7,575 nucleotides of DNA from positions 1-7,575 of the forward strand of contig CAMPIL010000175.1 of NCBI GenBank assembly GCA_946886375.1. Reading direction: 5' to 3'. Shown one piece after another: positions 1 through 4,994 of this stretch. The notes under the pieces were generated by a model that worked only from the letters and a program-made list of their open reading frames with translations, was not told the DNA's origin and did no database searches. A program made the translations under genes and the position numbers. This DNA comes from an uncultured Phycisphaerales bacterium (GTDB lineage Bacteria; Planctomycetota; Phycisphaerae; Phycisphaerales; SM1A02). The first letter of the stretch is position 1. Every line of letters starts with the position of its first letter.

Positions 1-76
1 CGTGTGTCCAGAGAATGCCTGTGAGAAGACACGCGTTGACTGTCAGAATCACGTTGAGATAGGTGGACTGTCGCAT
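1..76 (-). CDS. N-terminus of a small membrane-anchored protein (partial, runs off the left edge)
   Basis: Only the first 25 codons lie in the window. Reading the minus strand from ATG at 76-74 gives a short polar start (MRQSTYLN) followed by a hydrophobic stretch (VILTVNACLLTGILW), which looks like a signal anchor or uncleaved signal sequence. The start is well supported: AAAGGAG lies 9 bases upstream, embedded in the last codons of the preceding gene, whose stop codon ends only 6 bases before this ATG. The tight spacing implies co-transcription and probably translational coupling with that gene. The product should sit in the inner membrane with its bulk outside the cytoplasm. I do not recognise the family, and the rest of the gene is needed to name it. 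Confidence 0.72.
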   Translation of the reverse strand, partial: MRQSTYLNVILTVNACLLTGILWTH

Positions 77-82
77 CGCCAA

Positions 83-862
83 TCACTCCTTTTGGTGCTG
101 GATCAAGGCCGTGGCCTCACCAGCACCATCGGCTGAATCCGCTGACCACCTAAGCCACAAGCGCAGGACCGAAAAGTCTGCGGCCTCACCACTCACAGGC
201 TCCACGCGCATGTCCGATATGCCGGTGCCGATGGTTTTCGGCTGCACCGAAGGCGTGGCCCGCCAGCGGTCGCAGAACACGGGGGCGGAAATGGCCGTGC
301 GGTCCAGCGGGCCGCCCAGGCGCAGGGCGGCGGGCCGGCCGTAGCGCGGCGTGCCGGTCACCACCCCGCGGTCGAGGGTCTGCGCGCGAATCGCCGATGT
401 CGTGGCGGGCTTCGACGATGATCCGGCCTCGGCGCTGGCGGCTTCGGATCGTGTGCCGCGTTTTTCCATGCTGTAGGCGGTGACCGTGCGCAGCAGTTGG
501 CTGTGGCTGATGACGGCGATTTCCTCAGGATCGATGACGCCGAGGTTTTCATCGTCCTTCACCCACAGCACGATTGACGCCTGGGCGTTGGGCTGGTGAT
601 TGTTAAGGGCAAGGATTTCCTTGCAATTGGCGATGAGAGTGGACAGCGTTTCCGCGAACTCATCGTGCGTGCGCTGGGAACTGTGCACTGGCGCGGGCGC
701 CAGCGTGTGCCCGCCAACGGCCTGCAGCGCGTTGGGCTCCAGCATGAGGGCGGCCCCCACCAGGACCACCGCGCCGCACACGAACATGAGCATCGATCGG
801 AGCACGCCGCCGATGCGGGCGACGCGCCAGGACAACGTGGTTGCGTGATAATACTGGCTCAC
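83..862 (-). CDS. Single-pass membrane protein, possibly pseudopilin (GspJ)-like; family not recognised
   Basis: The protein has 259 residues and starts with GTG at 862-860. The start has only a weak GGGG 7 bases upstream, so Met24 is an alternative. Residues about 24-48 form a hydrophobic segment that should anchor it in the inner membrane, leaving an extracytoplasmic domain of about 210 residues. Within that domain, residues 97-119 (IVLW then DDENLGVIDPEEI) contain a degenerate EF-hand-like loop at 103-114. A Ser/Ala-rich low-complexity stretch covers about 136-160. The C-terminal third (IGTGISDMRV, then VLRLWLRWS) has the alternating pattern seen in GspJ/PulJ-like pseudopilins. However, there is no class III prepilin leader (no FTLxE), so a true pseudopilin call is not secure. 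It follows the pilin gene on the same strand but is separated from it by a terminator, and it is coupled to the next small membrane gene. An accessory role in pilus or type II secretion assembly is inference. Confidence 0.68.
   Translation of the reverse strand: MSQYYHATTLSWRVARIGGVLRSMLMFVCGAVVLVGAALMLEPNALQAVGGHTLAPAPVHSSQRTHDEFAETLSTLIANCKEILALNNHQPNAQASIVLWVKDDENLGVIDPEEIAVISHSQLLRTVTAYSMEKRGTRSEAASAEAGSSSKPATTSAIRAQTLDRGVVTGTPRYGRPAALRLGGPLDRTAISAPVFCDRWRATPSVQPKTIGTGISDMRVEPVSGEAADFSVLRLWLRWSADSADGAGEATALIQHQKE
86..92 (-). promoter_or_regulatory. Ribosome binding site embedded in the end of the upstream gene
   Basis: On the minus strand AAAGGAG lies 9 bases before the ATG at 76-74. It overlaps the final Lys and Glu codons of the 83-862 gene. 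This fixes the start of the partial gene at the left edge and suggests the two are translated together. Confidence 0.75.
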
Positions 863-897
863 ACTTGATCCCCGACTCCGCTGAAATTGCCTCGCTG

Positions 898-929
898 AAA
901 AAAACGCTGGCGCGTTTCCGCGCCAGCGT
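898..929 (-). terminator. Intrinsic terminator of the pilin gene
   Basis: On the minus strand, 31 bases after the pilin stop codon, ACGCTGGCGC (929-920) and GCGCCAGCGT (913-904) form a perfect 10-bp GC-rich stem with a 6-base loop, followed directly by a run of T (903-898). This is a textbook Rho-independent terminator. It ends about 35 bases before the start of the next gene on the same strand, so that gene depends on readthrough or on a promoter within this short gap. Confidence 0.92.
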
Positions 930-959
930 CTGTAGTTCTAGATCCGAACCGAATCGGCG

Positions 960-1367
960 TTATTCGACGAATTCGGTGCCGTCCGCGGCGACCGCGAACA
1001 AGTCGTTGGGCAGACCAGCGCCACGGGCACGCCACACCCAACCCACACCGGCGGCGGCAGCCGCAGCCACGGTGGACGAGTTGGCTTGCAGGGGATTCTT
1101 GGGGGCAGCCTGCAGGTACGGCGGGTTGGCATTGGTCATCTGATTCCAAGCGGTGACCAGCAGCGTCGGATCGGTGCCGTTGTTCTTCACGCGGAACAGT
1201 TCGATCTGGGCGCGAAGCGTTTGCAACTGACTGCGGACCGATGCGTCCGTGGCCTGCTGCGAGGCATCTGTGAACTGCGGGATGACGATCGCGGCGAGAA
1301 TGCCGAGAATCACCACAACGATCAAAATTTCGATGAGCGTGAATGCTCGCTTGACTTGCGTGCGCAT
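960..1367 (-). CDS. GspG/type IV major pilin-like protein with prepilin leader
   Basis: The product is a 135-residue pilin-like subunit expected to be processed by a prepilin peptidase and assembled in the inner membrane into a type II secretion pseudopilus or type IV-like pilus. The leader is MRTQVKRA followed by FTLIEILIVVVILGILAAIVIP, giving the conserved Glu at mature position 5 and the hydrophobic N-terminal helix. The residue before the cleavage site is Ala rather than the usual Gly. The rest of the helix (QATDASVRSQLQTLRAQIELF) matches the GspG pattern, followed by a PYL...NPL segment, an Ala tract (about residues 99-105) and GVGWVW near the end. I chose ATG at 1367 because AAGGAG lies 9 bases upstream. 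A start at 1397 would add 10 residues and bury that site. The gene is monocistronic by its terminator. The general call is firm; whether it belongs to a secretion system, a competence pilus or another filament cannot be told without the ATPase and membrane partners. Confidence 0.93.
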   Translation of the reverse strand: MRTQVKRAFTLIEILIVVVILGILAAIVIPQFTDASQQATDASVRSQLQTLRAQIELFRVKNNGTDPTLLVTAWNQMTNANPPYLQAAPKNPLQANSSTVAAAAAAGVGWVWRARGAGLPNDLFAVAADGTEFVE

Positions 1368-1376
1368 GTGACCTGA

Positions 1377-1382
1377 CTCCTT
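1377..1382 (-). promoter_or_regulatory. Ribosome binding site that sets the pilin start
   Basis: AAGGAG on the minus strand lies 9 bases before ATG 1367-1365. It selects this start over the in-frame ATG at 1397. Confidence 0.8.
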
Positions 1383-1579
1383 CGCAATTGCTTGCATGGT
1401 TGAATGACCGACTCAGCGGCCCACATCCGTCCCACTCCGACTTACGCCGAACTCACGCGAGCTCGGCCCGAAGAATTGTCGGCACTGCCGTTGGGCCGCG
1501 CCGACCAACCCCCGCCCCAAAAGGGCGTCCCTTCCCTCCGCTCCCAAACGAGCGGCGCCGGCTCACGCCGACACCCCTC

Positions 1580-1608
1580 AATACACAATTGCTATCGGGA
1601 TTCGGCAA
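1580..1608 (-). promoter_or_regulatory. Weak sigma-70-like promoter candidate for the pilin gene
   Basis: On the minus strand TTGCCG (1608-1603) and TGTATT (1585-1580) are separated by 17 bases. Each hexamer matches its consensus at 4 of 6 positions. If used, the pilin mRNA would have a leader of about 200 bases. In GC-rich DNA this level of match is weak evidence, and I saw no sigma-54-type GG-N10-GC element that would be a better choice. Confidence 0.2.
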
Positions 1609-1686
1609 GCGACTGTCCAGCGGAACATCGCAGATGCCGCGCGCCCGATCGGAATAGGTCTCACAGGTTGACATGCAAGGGAGTGG

Positions 1687-1714
1687 TTGGGGCTAGGGAT
1701 TGGGGATTGGTGTG
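1687..1714 (+). repeat. Degenerate heptanucleotide G-rich repeat
   Basis: Four consecutive 7-base units can be read: TTGGGGC, TAGGGAT, TGGGGAT and TGGTGTG. The period and the GGGGATT core resemble short tandemly repeated heptamers known from cyanobacterial intergenic regions. The tract also carries G runs at 1689-1692, 1696-1698, 1702-1705 and 1709-1710, so a weak G-quadruplex on the plus strand is possible. Confidence 0.5.
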
Positions 1715-1871
1715 GTGGTGAGGTGCAGGGCGCTCGGATCGCCGGGCGCTTCGAATTCGTCCGGCGAATGCGGACTTGCGATGATCATCCCCCATCGCCG
1801 TCGTCACGCTGCCTCAATGACGGACCACTGACGCCTAATCCGTGCCCTTCGTCAACTGGCCACTCTCTCCC

Positions 1872-2216
1872 TCACGCCGCCAATCGTGCCTCAAACTGAA
1901 TCGCCACTCTGTATCCCTTGCCGCAGGGCGTGCAGCGCAGCACGATGCCTCGCTTGGCGGGATTGCCGGGGGCCTGGAAGCCCAGCGACACGCAGGTGCC
2001 GGGCTCGATGACCGAATCGCAGATCGCGCCCAGGCCGTCGTGCGACCAGTCAAGGATGGACAATTCGTGGATGCAGCCGAATTTCTCGCCGCTGAGCCGG
2101 AAGGCGTTCGCCACGCCATGAGTCGGCCAGCGATCCACGCCGCGGCGTTCAAACCGCAGGGGCGCATGATGTTCATCGTCCTGCTGCGGAATGGCGGCGG
2201 TCCACGTCGTGCTCAT
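1872..2216 (-). CDS. PilZ domain protein, probable c-di-GMP receptor
   Basis: The protein has 114 residues and is essentially a single PilZ domain. PilZ domains bind cyclic di-GMP through an RxxxR motif in the N-terminal loop and a D/NxSxxG motif in the first strands. Both are present: RRGVDR near residues 24-29 and DWSHDG near residues 56-61. The terminal strand YRVAIQFE also fits the family. Because the binding residues are intact, ligand binding is likely; the output is unknown, since there is no attached effector domain. ATG at 2216 is chosen because GGGAGG stands 7 bases upstream; a TTG two codons earlier is less likely. The gene is divergent from the DUF1015 gene, and the pilin gene lies about 500 bp downstream on the same strand. 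A link between the PilZ protein and the pilus locus is plausible, as in other c-di-GMP-controlled pili, but is only inferred from position. Confidence 0.87.
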   Translation of the reverse strand: MSTTWTAAIPQQDDEHHAPLRFERRGVDRWPTHGVANAFRLSGEKFGCIHELSILDWSHDGLGAICDSVIEPGTCVSLGFQAPGNPAKRGIVLRCTPCGKGYRVAIQFEARLAA

Positions 2217-2223
2217 TTGCAAA

Positions 2224-2229
2224 CCTCCC
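2224..2229 (-). promoter_or_regulatory. Ribosome binding site of the pilZ gene
   Basis: GGGAGG on the minus strand lies 7 bases before ATG 2216-2214 and fixes the start. Confidence 0.78.
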
Positions 2230-2291
2230 AGGTAAAAAGGTCTGCCGAATCAGCCGACCCAGTTGTCCCTTTCGGAACGATCGCACCCTCG

Positions 2292-2310
2292 CTTGAGCCA
2301 TAGGCTCAAG
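2292..2310. promoter_or_regulatory. Perfect 8+8 palindrome in the divergent pilZ/DUF1015 gap, candidate operator
   Basis: CTTGAGCC, the spacer ATA and GGCTCAAG form a perfect inverted repeat of 19 bp. It lies about 75 bases from the pilZ start and 25 bases from the DUF1015 start, just upstream of the -10-like GATAAT at 2318-2323. There is no T run on either side, so it is not a normal terminator. A dimeric regulator site controlling one or both genes is the most economical reading. An RNA stem in a leader is the alternative. Confidence 0.45.
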
Positions 2311-2317
2311 AACAGCC

Positions 2318-2323
2318 GATAAT
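2318..2323 (+). promoter_or_regulatory. Candidate -10 element for the DUF1015-ser gene cluster
   Basis: GATAAT matches the -10 consensus at 5 of 6 positions. Transcription would then begin about 5 bases before ATG 2335, giving a nearly leaderless mRNA, which fits the absence of any Shine-Dalgarno sequence there. The best -35-like match, TTGAGC (2293-2298), lies inside the palindrome but at a long 19-base spacing. Confidence 0.33.
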
Positions 2324-2334
2324 TTGGCCTTATC

Positions 2335-3582
2335 ATGCCCGGCATGCTTCGCATCCGACCGTTTTCCGCCATTGGACCGCAACCGAATCGCGCGCCCCAG
2401 GTGTCGTGCGTGCCATATGACGTCATCAACACCGCCGAGGCGCGCGAGATGGCGCAGGGCAATCCGATTAGTTTTCTGCACGTCATTCGTTCGGAAATCG
2501 ATCTGCCGGAATCGACCAATCCCTACGACGATTCGGTGTACGCCAAGGCGAAGGAGAACTTCCAGAATTTTCTCGCCAAGGGCATTCTCATGCGCGATGA
2601 ACAACCGCGCATGTTCCTCTACAGGCAGGTGATGAACCATCGCAGCCAGGTGGGGTTGGTCTGCTGCTGCCACATCGACGATTACACCAGCGATGTGATC
2701 AAGAAGCACGAGAAGACGCGCAAGGACAAGGAAGACGACCGCACCCGCCACGTGCTTGAACTCAATGCGCACGCGGAACCGGTGTTCCTGGCCTACCGCG
2801 ATCAGGCTGCGGTCGACCAAATGGTCGAGATGGACATGAACTCACGACCGGAGTTTCACTTCATTACCAAGGACGGCGTGACGCACACGATCTGGAAAGT
2901 TGAGGATGCGCAGCGATACGTTGACGCTTTCGGCCGCGACCCCGGCGTGCCTGTGGCGTACATCGCCGACGGCCACCACCGCACGGCGAGCGCGGTGCGG
3001 GCCGGATTGGAACGCCGGCGCGCCGATCGCGCCTCCAATCCAGATGCCGAATACAACTGGTTTCTCGCGGTGCTGTTTCCCGCCAGCCAGTTGCAGATTC
3101 TGCCCTACAACCGGGTGGTGAAGGACCTCAACGGCCTCTCAAGCATCCAGTTTCTCGAGAAAGTCACGGAGGTTGGAGCGGTCGCCAAGACCTCACAGCC
3201 GCGGCCGCCGCGCGCCGGCGTGGTGTGCTTCTATCTTGATGGCGAGTGGCGGTCATTGGAATTCGACCCCAAATCGATCAATCATGCCGACGCCATCGGC
3301 TCATTGGATGTTTCGCTGCTGCAAGACCGCGTGCTGACGCCCATTCTCGGCGTGGGCGATCCGCGCACCGACAAGCGGATCGATTTTGTCGGCGGGATTC
3401 GCGGCACGGCGGAACTGGAGCGGCGCATCAACAGCGGCGACATGGCGATCGCCTTTTCCATGCACCCCACTTCGATGGCTCAACTGATGGCCGTATCGGA
3501 TGCAGGCGAGATCATGCCTCCGAAGTCGACGTGGTTTGAGCCGAAGTTGCGCAGCGGACTGCTCATCCACAGTTTAGATTGA
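2335..3582 (+). CDS. DUF1015 family protein, candidate serine/phosphoserine-acting enzyme
   Basis: The protein has 415 residues, a full-length size for the DUF1015 (COG4198) family. Recognisable family segments are LRIRPFSAI at the start, VPYDVI (26-31), the charged HEKTRKDKEDDR region (125-136), ADGHHRTASA (211-220) and the C-terminal MPPKSTWFEPKLRSGLL (394-410). There is no signal peptide or membrane helix, so it should be cytoplasmic. The DGHHR motif resembles the one in ParB-fold free serine kinases (archaeal SerK, SbnI), and the gene lies directly before serA and serC on the same strand. I therefore infer a role in serine/O-phosphoserine conversion; this is not shown by the sequence alone. 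The start is uncertain: neither ATG 2335 nor ATG 2344 has a ribosome binding site, and the family pattern favours a start close to MLRIRPF (2344). A hairpin separates it from serA, so serA may be partly uncoupled. Confidence 0.9.
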   Translation: MPGMLRIRPFSAIGPQPNRAPQVSCVPYDVINTAEAREMAQGNPISFLHVIRSEIDLPESTNPYDDSVYAKAKENFQNFLAKGILMRDEQPRMFLYRQVMNHRSQVGLVCCCHIDDYTSDVIKKHEKTRKDKEDDRTRHVLELNAHAEPVFLAYRDQAAVDQMVEMDMNSRPEFHFITKDGVTHTIWKVEDAQRYVDAFGRDPGVPVAYIADGHHRTASAVRAGLERRRADRASNPDAEYNWFLAVLFPASQLQILPYNRVVKDLNGLSSIQFLEKVTEVGAVAKTSQPRPPRAGVVCFYLDGEWRSLEFDPKSINHADAIGSLDVSLLQDRVLTPILGVGDPRTDKRIDFVGGIRGTAELERRINSGDMAIAFSMHPTSMAQLMAVSDAGEIMPPKSTWFEPKLRSGLLIHSLD

Positions 3583-3619
3583 GTCGGTCCGACGTTGAAC
3601 CGCTGAACTGAACGAGCGA

Positions 3620-3646
3620 GGCAGGCGGGCTTCCAAGCCGCCTGCC
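3620..3646 (+). other. GC-rich hairpin between the DUF1015 gene and serA
   Basis: GGCAGGCGG (3620-3628) and CCGCCTGCC (3638-3646) form a perfect 9-bp stem around a 9-base loop. No T run follows on either strand, so this is not a classical intrinsic terminator. It could stabilise or process the mRNA between the two genes, act as a weak attenuator, or be a copy of a dispersed palindromic repeat. Confidence 0.6.
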
Positions 3647-3689
3647 GCATTCCGCCACAGCCATCGCTGAGGCGATACACTATGGGGCC

Positions 3690-4970
3690 ATGACTACCAC
3701 ACCTGCACGTAGCGTCATGCCTTCGGCGCGTCACTCCACCGATGAACCCCAGACCGAGATGAGAGTGCTCATTGCGGACAAGTTCGAACAGTCCGGGGTG
3801 GACGGGCTGGAACACGCGGGCTGCGAGGTCAAGGTCGCCCCAGATCTTTCGCCGGAAACCATGCCCGCCGCCATCGAGGCGTTTGACGCGGACATTCTGA
3901 TCGTGCGCGGCACCAAGGTTCCCGCAGCGGTCTTTGAAAAGGCGAAGAAATTGAGCCTCGTGCTGCGGGCTGGGGCCGGCTATGACAACATCGATGTGCC
4001 GGCGGCGTCCGCGAAGGGCATCTTTGTCGCCAATTGTCCGGGCAAGAACGCGATTGCCGTGGCTGAACTGGCCTGGTCGCTGATTCTCAGTTGCGACCGC
4101 CGCGTGCCGGACCAGACCATCGATCTGCGCGCCGGAAAATGGAACAAGAAGGAATACAGCAAGGCGGCGGGCCTGTACGGCCGCACGCTGGGCATCGTCG
4201 GATTGGGGCAGATCGGCCAGGAAGTCGCGCACCGCGGCAAGGCATTCGGCATGCACGTGGTCGCGTGGTCGCGCAGTCTGACCGAGGAGAAGGCCGACGC
4301 GATGGGCGTGGATTATGTCAGCAACATCATCAACCTGGCGAAGATGTCGGATGTGATTTCCGTCAATGTCGCTTCGACGCCCGACACCAAGAACCTCATC
4401 AACGAGCAATTCTGCAACGCGATGAAGCCCGGCGCGTACCTGATCAACACCAGCCGAGGCAGCGTGGTGGATGAAGCCGCGCTCACCAGCGCCATTCGCA
4501 CCAAGGGCGTGCGCGCCGGGTTGGACGTGTTCGCCAGTGAGCCGGCCGGCGGCGAAGGCGCGTTCACTGACGCCATCGTCAAGGAACCGGGCGTGTATGG
4601 ATCGCATCACGTGGGCGCTTCGACGGACCAGGCCCAACTTGCGATTGCGCGCGAAGCGGTGCGCGTGGTGGCGGAATATGTTCGTACCGGCCGCGTGCTG
4701 AATTGCGTGAACCGTGCCGCATCAACCCCGGCCACGTGCATGCTTACGGTGCGCCACCTGAATCAGCCGGGCGTGCTGGCCCACATCTTCTACACGCTGG
4801 GCCAGGCGGGCATTAATGTTGAGGAAATGGAAAACATCATTTACGAAGGCACGCAAGCCGCGTGCGCGCGGATTCAACTCGACCAGACGCCCAGGCCCGA
4901 GCACGTGACCGCCATCAGCGCGAACGACGCCGTGCTCAGCGCCACCGTGACCAACATTCCGTCCAAGTGA
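3690..4970 (+). CDS. serA: D-3-phosphoglycerate dehydrogenase with ACT domain
   Basis: This enzyme oxidises 3-phosphoglycerate to 3-phosphohydroxypyruvate, the first step of serine synthesis, in the cytoplasm. The order is an N-terminal tail (1-23), substrate-binding domain, nucleotide-binding domain with GLGQIG (171-176), return segment, and a C-terminal ACT domain (about 351-426) that in this family usually binds serine for feedback control. The catalytic triad is visible: Arg256 in NTSRG, Glu284 in GLDVFASEP and His307 in HHVGAST. At 426 residues it has the E. coli-like layout without the extra intervening domain of long forms. Two oddities are a His (306) where the family usually has Pro before the catalytic His, and WSRS (193-196) where NAD-specific members usually have an Asp. 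ATG 3690 lacks a ribosome binding site; Met24 (3759), where the family core begins, is an alternative start. serC follows after 24 bases. Confidence 0.95.
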   Translation: MTTTPARSVMPSARHSTDEPQTEMRVLIADKFEQSGVDGLEHAGCEVKVAPDLSPETMPAAIEAFDADILIVRGTKVPAAVFEKAKKLSLVLRAGAGYDNIDVPAASAKGIFVANCPGKNAIAVAELAWSLILSCDRRVPDQTIDLRAGKWNKKEYSKAAGLYGRTLGIVGLGQIGQEVAHRGKAFGMHVVAWSRSLTEEKADAMGVDYVSNIINLAKMSDVISVNVASTPDTKNLINEQFCNAMKPGAYLINTSRGSVVDEAALTSAIRTKGVRAGLDVFASEPAGGEGAFTDAIVKEPGVYGSHHVGASTDQAQLAIAREAVRVVAEYVRTGRVLNCVNRAASTPATCMLTVRHLNQPGVLAHIFYTLGQAGINVEEMENIIYEGTQAACARIQLDQTPRPEHVTAISANDAVLSATVTNIPSK

Positions 4971-4994
4971 ATCAGTTTTTTCGCGAGATTCATC

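Larger units (their letters stand above)
1383..1871. other. Intergenic region of about 490 bp without a supported gene
   Basis: Several short open frames cross this stretch on both strands, but none has a recognisable domain, a good ribosome binding site or the composition of its neighbours. It must hold the promoter and 5' leader of the pilin gene and the 3' end of the pilZ transcript. Visible elements are a degenerate 7-base periodic G-rich tract (1687-1714), a possible sigma-70-like promoter towards the pilin (1580-1608) and a perfect 10-bp palindrome, GATGATCATC (1780-1789). I found no convincing terminator behind pilZ. Confidence 0.6.

Noticed and set aside
1453..1674. Minus-strand small open frame (73 codons) upstream of the pilin
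   Set aside because: There is no domain and no ribosome binding site, and the low-complexity Gly/Arg-rich translation is what GC-rich spacer would give.
1404..1721. Plus-strand open frame (105 codons) in the pilin-pilZ spacer
   Set aside because: The translation is Pro/Arg/Ala-rich without family features, and it runs into the G-rich repeat.
1780..1789. Palindrome GATGATCATC as an operator
   Set aside because: A 10-bp palindrome lying far from any start codon is expected by chance at this scale, so I only mention it in the spacer entry.
2173..2820. Minus-strand open frame (215 codons) across the pilZ start and the DUF1015 gene
   Set aside because: It overlaps the well-supported pilZ start in another frame and runs antisense to conserved DUF1015 segments.
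3480..4637. Long minus-strand open frame (385 codons) opposite serA
   Set aside because: It is the antisense of two secure genes, its translation is rich in His, Arg and Gly with no family pattern, and it arises from the GC-rich codon use of serA.
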